From Utricularia gibba (lineage: Eukaryota > Streptophyta > Magnoliopsida > Lamiales > Lentibulariaceae), in assembly GCA_002189035.1 (NCBI GenBank), contig NEEC01000007.1:1922001-1986000 (forward strand): DNA of 64,000 bases, written 5' to 3'. The position numbers were made by a program, and so were the translations under genes. The notes under the pieces were generated by a model that saw only the letters and a list, made by a program, of their open reading frames with translations, was not told where the DNA came from and did not search any database. Below, piece after piece: positions 46,738 through 58,985 of the stretch. Position 1 is the first letter of the stretch; every line of letters starts with the position of its first letter.

Positions 46738-47806
46738 GAAGCCATCGGGCAGTAGCAAATGGCGGCTCATGATGCAACAGGCAAGCGTTTAGAACTGAGT
46801 TGACACTGCACTGTATTCTTTTTGGAATGGTTCTAAATTTTCGAACGCGGAATAAAGTTGTCATCTTTACTTCACAAATGGAAGACGAGCGACTCCAATC
46901 TTCAACTGCTAACCTCACTCAGGTCGACCGGAGGACGACGTCGAGCTGAGCACGGCCTTTGCCTTCATCGATTTTCCGCTTTTCGAATCTGGTTTCAAGA
47001 TGGCGCCGTTAAATCTGGCGGACGTGAGGCGGGTAATTGTGTCCGGAATCCCCTGGTTTTGGGTCCAGAGCAATCTCTGGCCTGGGGAAGAACAGCAGCA
47101 CGCGTCTCTTTCCTTTCGATACCCTGGCGTCGGTAATTCCTTGTTTTTGCTGGCGTTTTTTGTCACGAGTTTTCTGGGATTCAATGGGGCGTTTCTTCCG
47201 AGGCTGAAGGGCTGCCGCCGAAGCAATATCGGCGGCGATGACGGAGATCCTTAACAAACCATCTCTGAAATTCTGGTACTCCTTGAGGCTGTTAATCAGC
47301 CCGTTTCATTCTTGGATCAATGGTTTTGTGGGTTTCATCTAGAACGCCATGTCTCGAGAATCAAACTTACCCAAATTCAAAACTGAAGTTTAAAACTTCT
47401 TCTCAGGTGAACGTCGTTCTTGCTTTCGATATTGGAATCATTCGCATGGAACGACGCTGGCTCAGTCGTTCTGAATTGCAGGAGCACCATCCTCCTCTAC
47501 TGCAACATGAAGTTCCAAGCTTTCAGGCCTCTAATGGTGTTCTGTGCTTTCTCTTCGATTTCGAAAACCGTTACAAAACTGTTCTTTGAAATCATGGGGG
47601 AAAAAAAAAAAAGATCAAATTCCGCGCGAGTAGCAGCCAGCGCGTTACGCCAACTTTTCTTTCCTTTTTCTGCCCTTGGATCACAGAAAGATTCTGGTTT
47701 TGGGCCTGTCCGAATACATGCGTGTGGGCGTACTCCTGGGCCCACGCTAATGCCAGGCCCATGGGCCGGATGTACTGGCATTGATTCCCACCACTCATTT
47801 TTTTGT
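46738..47806. other. Intergenic region with unresolved exon-like frames
   Basis: After the PETs 3' UTR, a GC-rich frame at 47000-47137 begins ATGGCGCCGTTAAATCTGGC and meets a possible donor (GTCG|GTAATT). A second frame after TTCTCAG|GTGAACG (47407-47589) could be a following exon. I recognise no domain in either, and joining them at those sites leads to an early stop, so they are not called as a gene. The interval also holds GGGCCC/TGGGCC words nearer 47700-47770 that belong to the next promoter. Confidence 0.35.
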
Positions 47807-47868
47807 TATATAAGCCTCTGTTTTGATTTTCTCATTTCTCATTTCTCTGGAATCGAGAACTAGGGTTT
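47701..47868 (+). promoter_or_regulatory. Promoter with site II motifs, TATA box and telo-box
   Basis: TGGGCC/GGCCCA-type site II words cluster at about 47701-47766, a TATA box (TATATAAG) lies at 47807-47814, and a telo-box word TAGGGTTT lies at 47861-47868, about 45 nt before the start codon. Site II plus telo-box is a known plant promoter combination for ribosomal-protein and mitochondrial respiratory genes. That the motifs act here is inference. Confidence 0.65.
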
Positions 47869-47913
47869 CCTACGGTCTTCGCCGATCGTTTCAGATCCCT
47901 CCCGGTTCGGAAA

Positions 47914-48774
47914 ATGGCTAGTGGCGGTAACTTTATTAACAGAGTGATCTCCTACCTTGCGAACGAGCTCATCGTGAATGGGCTTTCCAACAAGTAATTT
48001 ATTTCTCATTGCTTCTAGTTTTGACAATGTTTTTGCGGTGCCGACCTAATTTGATGTCGCTGGAGTATGTGTGCGTTATGGCCGATGATGACTACCGTAG
48101 GCTTGTAATGATAGCATGGATGATGACGCATTTTTTATCGGTCTGAGGCTTATTCGTGAGGGCGTCACGTGCTTGTTTTTTGGGTGTTAGTGTTACTATT
48201 TTGTATGGATTTATCTTGAGGTTTGTTTAGTGTATCATATGACCTGGTTTGTGGTGGATTTTGTCGATGGATAATAGCACCCCATATATAAACAGTTTTT
48301 TTGTCTTGTTCCTAGCCCAAGATTTCAGGTTTTTGCCGTGAGGACTGCAAAGAGGCTGGAGGAACTTTCTAATTTGGGTATCTAGAAGCGTTTCCCGTTT
48401 GTCTGTAGTGCTATGTTCTCTTGATTGAGTTCTTACCTCTTTTTTATGCAGCTGCTGAGAAGAAAAAAGCACTCGCTGAGCAATTGAAGGATGCTTCTAA
48501 GAACTTTGAGGTGAGTGTCCATTATATCCAATGCGAATAAGCCATGCAACGAAACACTCTATGATGGTGCTATATGAACTCTCCACAAGGCCTGTCTTTT
48601 ATAATTGAAACCAAAAGCCATCTCCGCCCAAAAAAGGGCCAGATATGCACTCCGTCTACTTTTCGTTCCAAGAAAATGCACCACCACATCACTCATGCTT
48701 GTGTCTTGATTTTATCATATATAGTGATTACCAAGTTTGCAATTTGAATTTTGCAGTCATTCAAGAACCAGTGA
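47914..48774 (+). CDS. Conserved-looking 72-residue protein of unknown function
   Basis: Built by hand from four small exons: 47914-47993, 48316-48377, 48452-48510, 48757-48774. They total 219 nt in frame. All three introns have good borders (CAACAA|GTAATT...CCTAG, TTGG|GTATCT...ATGCAG, GAG|GTGAGT...TTGCAG). The protein starts ASGGNFINRVISYLANELIV, continues through PRFQVFAVRTAKRLEELSNL and AAEKKKALAEQLKDASKNFE, and ends in SFKNQ. It has an amphipathic or weakly hydrophobic N-terminal helix and a charged C-terminal helix, with no signal peptide. I believe similar small proteins exist in other plants but cannot name a function. Its promoter carries site II, TATA and telo-box elements, which suggests a housekeeping mitochondrial or ribosomal role (inference). 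No single exon is long enough to be noticed as an open frame of 60 codons. Confidence 0.75.
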
Positions 48775-49928
48775 TGCTTGCCAGGCAGTCCTTCTCTTTG
48801 TTGTACAGTGGTTTGTATTTTGACTTAGATAAGGTGACAGGTTGAGCTCCATGATTGTACTCGTGTTTGTGAGCCTATATCATCCGCAGACAAACATACA
48901 CTCATGTCATCTTGTTTCCTTCTGAACAGTATAACCAAATAATTGTTCATCTTCCAGCAAGCAAATCATCTGTTGAGTTTTTTTTTCCTTGGAGCATGAT
49001 CATCATCTATCATGTATCACCGCGTCGTAGGCTAACACGATCATGACTGCACTTCAACTTACGGAAACAGCTGGACATGTTTACTGAATTCCCCTACGTA
49101 TGCTTCATCACTTCATTGTGCCATACTGTCCGTGTTCTGCTGGAGCAGGTTCATGCTCGATTATCCTGCTGGGTTCGCCACCTGATGCCCATGGAATCAA
49201 GCATCGTGAGCCATCCAAGTGTTTATTTTCTTTCTTTCAAGGAAGCGGCCACGTTGAGTATTTGGTGCCTGGCATCCGACTCTTGTTGCTGAAGTATTTT
49301 AGGTAGCTTACCAGTTATTTTGGCGATGAGAATTTAATATGCGATGCTTTATTCGGATAGGGGTGCTCGTTAGGAAGAAGGTTCCATATGATGCGTACTG
49401 CTACGCGCTTTCACAACCATGTTTTTAAAAAATGAATAGTTATTTAATTTTATTTCTAAAAAATATTTTTTTTATCAAAATTAATAATTAAATTATTATA
49501 ATTATGAAAATTAGCCATGAAAAATAAATGGCTTCGGGTAAACGCGCAATGGTCGTAATGCATTTATTTATGAAAATTTAATGTAATACAGAAATATAAA
49601 TTAAGGTTATGAATGATTATGTTTCTTAAAAAGTTATTTATTTTTAACATTTTTCAAAAATAATAAATGTTTTTAAATTATAATTTTTTAAGTTAATATC
49701 CGACGTGGATTAAAAAAGGAAGGGAATACATAAGCGAATGTTTTTGTTCTCCTGTGCTACGTCACTCTTATCCGTAGAATTAAATAAAAAGTGCCCTGCC
49801 CTCCCCCCCCCCCCCCCCCCCCCAGTCGCCATCCTAATCACCACTGGGGTTTATTGGCATCCGGCAGCCCATCTCCTGTCCTGCCCCTGCCGACGCAGAC
49901 GACGTTTCCCTCCCTACTCTCTCACGCC
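48775..49928. other. Intergenic region and AMP deaminase promoter
   Basis: 3' UTR of the small gene, then A/T-rich DNA (49420-49720), then a C-run of 21 bases at 49803-49823 and about 105 nt of GC-rich leader before the AMP deaminase start. Plus-strand frames around 49077-49306 show no motif. Confidence 0.5.
49803..49823. repeat. Poly-C tract of 21 bases
   Basis: Uninterrupted C-run on the plus strand in the AMP deaminase leader or core promoter, about 105 nt before the start codon. Such tracts can form G-quadruplex/i-motif structures and are prone to length error in sequencing. Confidence 0.9.
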
Positions 49929-52900
49929 ATGGATGCTTATCATCTTCATCTTGCGATGGCCACTTTGTTCGGAGCGTCTTTTGTCGCTGTATCGGCGTAT
50001 TATATGCACCGGAGAACCTTGAACCAGTTGCTACAGTTCGCCAAGGCGATCGAGAATGATAGAAATGGAGAAATCAACCCCTCTGATGATTCTGACGATA
50101 CGGGGGAACAGCTTAGGAAGTATATCTCTCGAAGGAAGAGTAAGGGGAGCCACGGCCATTATTGCCGCACCGCTGCTTCTTTGCCGGATGTGACTGGGAT
50201 TTCGGGAACTGGTGGAGGTGATGGATCGGATGAGGGAGAGGGGAAGAAGAATGTAACGTTGCATGTTGATGCTATTCCGGCTGGGTTACCCAGACTTCAT
50301 ACGCTTCCTGAAGGTATGATAATTAACCTGGGTTTAGGGAAAAAGGTCAGATTTTTTTATTTTAGCAATTCGTTGTTTTGAAAGTTCTGTTCTTTTTGTC
50401 TTTGACTTCCGTAACGGCAAATGGATTTTTTAGTCAGTTGTTGAGTTTCAGTATCTGTGATATGTGCTGATCAGAATATCCTCAAAGTTCAATTCTTTTC
50501 ATCGTTTTGCGGCAGGAAAATCGGGAAGCGTGAGTTCGGCAACCAGGGCCGGGCATCTCATCCGACCTACGTCTCCTAAATCCCCTGCTGGTAGCGCTAG
50601 CGCTTTTGAGAGTGTAGAAGAGTCGGATGATGAAGATAATGTGACAGATGATACTAAGCTAGAATCCACATATCTTCACAGTAACGGAAACTTGGTAGCA
50701 TATAGAAAAATTTTCTTTTTATTTTTAATTTGTTTGGCTTTCCTCCAAATGTGGTATTTTGAAATATATTATGTACCATTCTGCTTCTTCTGAATGTTTT
50801 CCTTATTTATATGGACTTGTAATTGAAATGTTGAGTTTAATTCACTCTTTCAGGAGACTGCCCCTGACCTTTTGAACGCAAATGGTGAAGGTGTGACTGC
50901 ATCTAGCATGATTCGCTCGCATAGTGTGTCTGGTGATCTGCATGGTGTTCAACCTGATCCTGTTGCGGCTGATATTCTAAGAAAGGAACCCGAGCAAGAA
51001 ACCTTTGTGCGAATGAGAATTTCCCCTATCGGTATTAACCTCTCAGTCAATATTTCCCAAGTTCTGTCAATTGTAGCTTTTATTAATCGCTGCTGAGGGC
51101 TCATCCTCTAGTCTTTCAAATCATGAAATTGGCTTGAACAGAGTCTCTCTATCGCCCTGTGATAGAGACTCCTAGTAAGAATTGTGACTATTATTTGAAA
51201 ATATGTGGTTTTGAATTTTATGACTGAAATTGGTGATCATGTGATTTGATTATGGTAACATTTTTCTTTGGTTACTTTTGTTTTATTAGAGATACCATCT
51301 CCTGATGAAGCGGAGGTTTACCGCATACTTCAAGATTGCCTTGAAATGAGAAAAGGCTACGTTTTTAGAGAAGATTTTGCTCCATGGGAAAAAGAAGTAA
51401 TAACTGATCCAAGTACACCAAAGCCAATTCAGAACCCATTTGATTATACCTCCGAGGGGAAATCGTCTGTATGTTTGATCATTGTGTCATTTCCTTCATA
51501 ATGCGTGATGTTTTATTTTCTCTGACTCTTATATAATTTCATATCCAATATCTGCAGCATTATTTTCGAATGGAAGATGGAGTTGTTCATGTGCATGCAA
51601 ATAAAGATGGTATGATGCTAAAGCAGCGTGATAATTCAAGTTTCATTTACTCTGAGTTATATTTTCCTTTCCTTCTGAAGACCCTTATTGTCTTTGGCAG
51701 CAAGTGAGAGACTTTTTCCAGTAGCAGATGCCACAACATTTTTCACTGACCTTCACCACATCCTGAAGATTATAGCAGCCGGTAATATCCGGACTCTATG
51801 CCATCACAGGCTGGTTCTTCTTGAGCAGGTTAAGGAATCCATCAAATTTCACGTTATGATTACATTTGTTTCTCAAAATGTAACGGCCTGCTGCTTAATA
51901 TGTAACAGAAATTCAACCTTCATTTGATGCTTAATGCGGAAAGGGAGTTTCTTGCACAGAAAACTGCTCCCCATCGAGATTTCTACAATGTTAGGAAGGT
52001 TGACACTCATGTTCATCATTCAGCTTGCATGAACCAGAAGCATCTTTTGAGGTTTATAAAATCGAAACTGAGGAAGGAACCAGATGAGGTGATGCTTAGC
52101 TATCACTATCATTTATCTGTTTTTCCACCTTAACGAATCTTACTCTCTATGTGCATCTGAGTGAGACTTGGCTTACAAGTCGTTAATGACACACGTCTTC
52201 AACCTCCCTCCCCATAACAGGTTGTTATTTTCAGAGATGGGACCTATCTGACTCTGAAAGAGGTTTTTGAGAGTTTGGATTTAACAGGGTAAACATCCTG
52301 CTTCAAGTGGTTTTGCATTTTGAGAGAATTCTGCATTACCCTTCTTGTTTCTGTATTTTTTTCTCTTTTCAAATTGATGCTGACGAATGAATTCCTCTAA
52401 AACATGACAGATATGATTTGAATGTTGATTTGTTAGACGTTCATGCGGACAAAAGCACCTTCCATCGGTTTGACAAATTTAACCTAAAGTACAATCCATG
52501 TGGCCAGAGTAGACTAAGAGAGATATTTCTAAAGCAGGATAATCTCATACAGGGTAGATACTGTTCTTTCAATTTCCTAGAACTATGCTTTTAGCTCGCA
52601 GTCCAGCTGAATTATCAGTTATGTTTGAAAAGTCAACTTACTGAAGTTATTATATTGTTGCATGTTCAGGTCGTTTTCTTGCTGAATTGACCAAGCAAGT
52701 ATTTGCAGATCTCTCTGCAAGTAAATATCAAGTGGGTTTCTGAAAAACTCTTAATGTTTTCTATATCTGATTGTGTGTCTCATAATGTTGAGCCTTATAT
52801 ATATATATATATATATTTGCAACGAAAACTCATGCCTTTGACCGAAATATGTAAATTTCGCATATTTTCCTATTTTACATGCTCGGTTGTTTGCATATGT

Positions 52901-54985
52901 ATTTTTTTCTCTCTTTACTCTGTTTGCTCTTTCTAATCTAACATTCCATAATTTTTATTTTCAAATTTTAGTTTAAGTGGAACTTTGGTGCAGATGGCGG
53001 AGTACCGCTTGTCAATCTATGGAAGAAAAATGAGTGAATGGGATCAATTGGCGAGTTGGATTGTCAATAACGACTTGTATAGTGAAAATGTTGTGTGGCT
53101 GATTCAGGTGAATAAATATTATACATCATGCATTTATATTTTCATTTAAACGCATGTATTTTTATTGAAATCCTGAGTTTTTGCTTTGCTATGCAGCTTC
53201 CTAGACTATATAATGTATACAAGGAGATGGGTATAGTGACATCATTTCAGAACATGCTTGATAACATCTTTCTACCTCTGTTTGAGGTTACTGTTGATCC
53301 AGACTCTCACCCGCAATTGCATCTTTTTTTGAAGCAGGTTTGTCACCTCCAAATTCAGCTTTATTCCAAGTTCCCTACCAAAGTTTTGGGGATGTGATAT
53401 AATTTTATGCAAAATTATTCATTATGGCATGCCTTTTCCATTTATATATCTATGTTCCCTTGGTATCATGATTTACTACAGAGTTCAAGGCCGTTGAAGT
53501 TAGATTCTTCCTTGTCCTGGTTGGGGTTGTACAGTAGCACTAATGTTCTTTGCTATACATTTTTGGCTAAAATAGCTCATAACATCGATAACAGGTTGTT
53601 GGACTGGATCTAGTGGATGATGAAAGCAAACCTGAACGGCGCCCTACAAAACACATGCCTACACCAGCCGAATGGACAAATATATTCAATCCTGCGTTTT
53701 CCTATTATGCATATTATTGCTATGCTAATCTCTACACATTAAACAAGGTAAACACTAAAGTATATCAGATATATCAACTTCTGCATAATGTTTTACCTAT
53801 TGTAAATTAGTTTTTTTGGCCTATTTTCAGCTTCGTGAATCAAAGGGTATGACAGTTATTAAGTTTCGGCCCCATGCTGGAGAGGTGGAAATTTGAATCA
53901 CGTATCTTGATTTCTTTTGTTTTCAAATTTTTACATTGATATCTTAATTCTCATAATGATATCACATGATCAGGCTGGTGACATTGATCATCTTGCTGCA
54001 ACCTTCCTCACGGCACATAATATTGCACATGGAATCAATCTAAGAAAATCGCCTGTCCTTCAGTATTTGTACTACCTGGCTCAGGCAAGTTAAAATTTTC
54101 TGGAATCAATATTATGCATAAAATGTCTAAGGTGGCTTTTGTGTTCAGATTGGTCTTGCTATGTCCCCGTTGAGTAACAACTCTCTTTTCCTGGACTACC
54201 ACCGGAATCCATTTCCCATGTTCTTTCTTCGTGGCCTCAACGTGTCTCTCTCAACTGATGATCCATTACAGATTCACCTAACGAAAGAACCCCTTGTTGA
54301 AGAATACAGTATTGCTGCTTCAGTAAGCATACATTGTTGCATCTTTCTCTTTTAATATGCACAAGATGGAAAACTATTTTCCTTTACAGGTGTGGAAGTT
54401 GAGTTCTTGTGATCTTTGTGAAATAGCGCGTAACTCCGTGCTGCAGTCAGGTTTCTCACATGCTTTTAAGGTAGCTCCATTTTTTGGTGTGAAGACTACT
54501 GATATTATGACTGGAATTACCCCTAGCTGATGGCAAGGGGGTTCTGGTTTTCATTAGAGTATGCTTCAGTATCGGGCACCTAGACAATCTAACTTGAACA
54601 GGGAAACTGCCTGCCTTTTGATGATAATAGTCTGTGTGAACCTGCTGACTAGATTTAGAAGACTGCCAACCTTTTTTTCTTAGTTATCATTTTCTTGGAC
54701 AATTATTTTAAATGTTTCCATCAACTTGCTTTACAGTCGCACTGGATTGGCAAGGAATATTTCAAGCGTGGACCAGATGGAAATGACATTCGACAGACTA
54801 ATGTTCCTCATATAAGAATTGAATTTCGTGACACGGTATATGGCTGAATTAACTGCTATTTTTCATTTCTTGCCTGTTCTAATTCCTTGTTCCATTTCAT
54901 AAACGCCACTGTTCAGATATGGAGAGAGGAGATCCAACAGGTTTACCTGGGCAAGGCAACGTTTCCACCACACATTGATCCATGA
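49929..54985 (+). CDS. FAC1: AMP deaminase (EMBRYONIC FACTOR1 type)
   Basis: Nineteen exons: 49929-50313, 50516-50694, 50854-51031, 51290-51468, 51558-51609, 51701-51828, 51909-52088, 52221-52288, 52411-52553, 52670-52731, 52994-53107, 53197-53337, 53595-53747, 53831-53884, 53974-54084, 54149-54322, 54390-54470, 54737-54835, 54917-54985; 849 residues in frame. The enzyme converts AMP to IMP plus ammonia. Seen: N-terminal membrane anchor ([20 protein letters not shown]), Ser-rich regulatory region, then the catalytic barrel with zinc ligands in [59 protein letters not shown], and the signature [20 protein letters not shown]. Length and layout match Arabidopsis FAC1, essential for early embryogenesis. 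Intron 15 begins with GC (CAG|GCAAGT at 54085). A TA microsatellite sits in intron 10. Confidence 0.96.
52796..52816. repeat. (TA)n microsatellite
   Basis: About ten TA units within intron 10 of the AMP deaminase gene. Confidence 0.9.
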
Positions 54986-55604
54986 TATGTTCTGTAAACA
55001 CAAGCATTACCTGGCCAGCGGTAAATACACACTTACATCTCTAAGCATAGTTTCCATAGCATTGTTTCGTGTTCATGCATGGAGGACCAGTGCTGGTTTT
55101 GCTAATTATATCTCATGCGTATATTTTAGAGCCTTAGGTTCATTCATGGAAGTTGTTCTATGAAGGCTTTTTTCATCACCATTTGACAGATTTCCTGGAA
55201 GTGTGTCTAGTAACCTGTATGAAAAATATATATAACCTGGTATTTTCAAAACAGAATGGTGATGCCTGGTAGTGATGGATCCCATATTGAAGTGAATCGG
55301 CTGCTGGTAAAATGAAACGAATCGCACAATTCCTATATACCGTGGCCGTGAGAAGGGGGCCTTTGTGCCTGTTCCTTGGCAGTGTCACACATGTAAAGTA
55401 ATGCTTCCAGGCACTGCTTTCTGAGATTACACTACAGACATGAACTTGTTTATGATGAAATGTGCTTCCTCTGCATTGAGCATGTTCCATCGTTCTTGAT
55501 TCCATGTTGTATACAATTTTGAGAGAACGTGGCAGCAGTAGTAGAAATAACTGATTCCAAACAGGAATCTTGATGAATACCTGACAAAGAATTGCTGCAG
55601 TCAC
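54986..55604. other. Convergent 3' region, AMP deaminase and AMT2 genes
   Basis: 3' UTRs of two convergent genes. The minus-strand frame 55176-55604 abuts the transporter stop codon and has no motif. Nothing else seen. Confidence 0.5.
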
Positions 55605-57594
55605 TTACAAATCTATTCCCCTGGTACCATTCGGGAGCTCTCTTTGATCCATTTCTTGGGCAGAGTGCCTTGTTGCATCAAATCTCTCGCCATCTCCCCA
55701 CAGCGCATACGCTTCTTCTCCATGCACCGCATCATCTCCGATCAACAGCTGCTCCTCCGGCATCCGCAGCGGAATGAAAACTCTGATGAGCAGCAGTATC
55801 AACGTCGTGGAGATGAAGTTCCAGGCGATAACAAACACCGCAGCAACCAACTGCTTCACGAACTGGAATCCATCGCCGTAGAACGCGCCTCTGGTACTGC
55901 TCACCGGCAAAATCATACGGCACAGGCTCGGATGCGCCAGCAGCCCCGTCAGCAACCCCCCCAGGAACCCCGCCTCTCCGTGCGTGTAAAACACCGCCAA
56001 AGTATCATCCACCTACAGCAGAAAACCCCGTTACCAATCACACTACAAGTTTTCAAGCTCGACCATGGTTGTTCTGGTTCACACCTTCTGCAACAGAGTA
56101 GATTTCTTGTGAAGGATCATCATGGAGTACCAAGGAATGCTCCCGGAAAGCACCCCATACACTATAGCCGCCCAGGACGGCACCACACCTGCCGATTACC
56201 ACAACATTACTAACGTTCCGGAAGCTACACAGAAGGAGAAGGAAGCAATACCCGCGCCGGGAGTGATGCAGGCGAGGCCGGTGATCATTCCTTGAATGGC
56301 TCCGATGACGGAGGGCTTCCCAAAGTAGAACACATCAAGGGAAGTCCACACCAGAAGGCTCGTTGCTGCAGATATATTTGTGTTCAGAATGGCCAAAGAG
56401 GAGATCACATTCGCTGCATAAGGAGCCCCGCCATTGAATCCGGACCACCCCATCCATAGCAGCCCCGATCCTGCCAGCATCAGCAGGATGTTGTTGGGGA
56501 CATATCTCTCCCTGTCGGATTTCAGCCTCGGCCCAACCTGTTCCGACAACAAAAATAGAAATGAAAAACTTCCATGAATAGATTGTAATATCGGAAATGC
56601 AGATAATTCTTGGTGAAAAAAATGGCCTCTATTTGGACCATTTAGGTAATTTTTTCCCAATTAGGTTCATAAAAGTAAAAATAGTTCAATTATGACCTTT
56701 ATGAGACTATCTCTGTCCAAATCTCTACATGAATGAATGCTCTTTCTGTCTTGAAATGTGAAATATATTGGTGATAAAAAAAATTGTAGTAAAATACTCA
56801 TAAGAGGAAAAATGATTATTTATTTTTATTTTAATTTAATTTGATTAATCTAGGTTGAAAAGTATTTTTAATTAGGGGAGTGATGAGTGGGTAAATGTGT
56901 TTATTTTTTATAATTCAACTGACCCAGTAGGCTGCCGTGAAGCCGGAGATCCCGGAAGAAAGATGGATGACGTAGCCGCCGGAGTAATCGATGACGCCCC
57001 AGTGGTAGAGAAAGCCGCCGCCCCAGAGGGAGTAGGCGCCGACGGTGTAGCAAAAAGTCAACCAAAGAGGCACGAACGCCATCCAGGCTCTAATATTCAT
57101 CCTGCCCAAAACCGACCCAGCTAATAGGATCGTCGTGATCGCCGCGAAGGTGAATTGGAAGTAGACAAGCGATGCCATCGGAAAAAAAGGCTCGTTCATT
57201 CTCGTCTCCGGCACGCCGGCGCGCCTGATCAAATACCTGCGGCAAAAAGGGTTAATCGTGAACTGAAATCGTGAGAAGGGGCTGATGGGTATGCGTACTG
57301 TTGGGAGAGGGAGACGGCGCCGCGGCCCCAGAAGGGGATGAGTTGATCGCCGAAGGCGAGGCGGTAGCATAGGAGAACCCAGCAGATCAAGACGGCGGCG
57401 AAGGAGTATAACGCCATGAAGGCGGAGTTAACAGCCCATTTCTTCTTCACGATGCTGCCGTAGAGGATCACCAGCCCCGGCATCGACTGCAGCCCCACCA
57501 AAGTCGCCGCCGTCATCTGCCACGCGTTGTCCCCCTTGTTAAGCCATGCCGGCACCGCCGGCAGGTGCGGCCCGTACGCCCCGCCGTCATCCAT
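55605..57594 (-). CDS. AMT2: AMT2-type ammonium transporter
   Basis: Five exons on the minus strand: 57299-57594, 56924-57236, 56252-56537, 56085-56188, 55605-56012, giving 468 residues. Start [20 protein letters not shown], then eleven predicted membrane spans. Family blocks: [20 protein letters not shown] (first span), [40 protein letters not shown] (with the conserved Asp-Tyr-Ser-Gly-Gly and the first pore His), [40 protein letters not shown] (second conserved His). The short N-terminus, the [17 protein letters not shown] block and the intron-containing gene are typical of AMT2/AMT3 (MEP-like) proteins rather than intronless AMT1. It moves ammonium or ammonia across the plasma membrane. 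The C-terminal tail ([20 protein letters not shown]) is the conserved regulatory end. Introns are 62, 386, 63 and 72 nt. Confidence 0.94.
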
Positions 57595-58940
57595 CTTCTC
57601 CCCTCCTAGATCCGATGAAAAGTCCGCCCTTAGTGCCTAGGAGACCGGTGGAGAAGCACTTTAATGGACAAAAAAGAAAGTGCGTCGTCGATGGTGGCCG
57701 GTGGGAGAAGGAGGCGACAAGGAAAAGTTTTCGTCACAAGGCCCGACCACTAACAAGATTTTTATTCTCTTCATCGCTAATTGTGTACGGACACCATACA
57801 TTTCATATTCATCCAATGTGTTAAAAAACGATTAAACTGGTTTTAATCCAATCATATATATTATAAAATTAAAAATTAAAAAATATATCGAAATTCAATC
57901 TTAATCCACTCTAATTTTAAGTAAAATTCATGATTTTAAAGTATTCAATAAAGCAGCAATACAAATCTAAAAAAATTAAAATATTGAATTAAAGAGTAAA
58001 AAATAGGGGGATAACCATACAATTGGAATTCAATTGAAGTTGTATTATAAATTTGAGCATACTCTTATCATTATGTGAAAAAAAATGGTCATTTATAATA
58101 TAAAATTTTTAATTTAACATGTGATAAATAGTGTATGGATAGAAAATCTTCTGAATGACCCGTACAATTGGCCCCCTTTAGTCTCCCCCTTCGATTTTCT
58201 GAAGAATTTGTATTAGAAAAAAATGCTTTTGACAAATAGATCGACATTAAACTAAGTTATTTTATTGTACTATTTTTTCTTTTTTTCTTTTTTATGTTAA
58301 TGTGGGTCCCGCTCCCCTGGAACGCGTTCCATGGTGGGCGACTTTGCGGTCAATGTTGCCGGCTCTCTATTTATTTATTAATTTATTTCTTTAATGTATA
58401 GGAAAGTATATTGAATATTATTATTCCTGAGGCCCACGGGAAGACTGATGGGCTATTGAAATTGGATCTCATGCTCATACCCAGTCTGGAGTTGGGCCAC
58501 AAAATTTGAAAATGGGCCTGAAATATGAAATTAGGCTCAAGAATCTACGTTGTTGCTTTGCTACTAATTGATAAAAAAAAATGAAATTTTAATCCAAGAT
58601 TTATCGTTTGCATATTGAAAATTAAATTGAATACATGATTGGGAGTGATTTAAAAATGAAAATAAAAAGGAAATTCCACTCTACAAATTGCTAAATAAAT
58701 TGATAAATATTCATTATCAATCAGATAAGGGGAGACCTGTGCCACAAGTAACGCTTTCATTGTGGAAAAAAACACAAACGCGCTGAGGTGAGTCGTTGAC
58801 GTTTTCTTGGAGATGAGGATAGGGAAAGCAACCCTTCTCCCACTCCGAGTAGCTAGCTACGTGCTTATGTATCTGATTCCGTTGGTGAATTTTCTAGGAA
58901 ACTTCGCCTCTGGTTAACACGGTTTTGGAGCTACAAATAG
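57595..58940. other. AMT2 promoter and A/T-rich intergenic DNA
   Basis: Transporter promoter and leader (57595-57780), then strongly A/T-rich DNA, with one copy of a dispersed repeat at 58454-58546 and a GC-richer piece at 58300-58345. No gene seen. Confidence 0.5.
58454..58546. repeat. Dispersed direct repeat, copy 1
   Basis: About 93 bp, with TATTGAAATTGGATCTCAT at one end, GGAGTTGGGCCAC in the middle and GGCTCAAGAATCT at the other end. A second copy of about 90 bp in the same orientation lies at 63911-64000. They agree at roughly 85 percent of positions by eye. Confidence 0.9.
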
Positions 58941-58985
58941 AGCCCCTTGGGGAGGGGTTCATTTCCTGGATTAACACGAATCACG

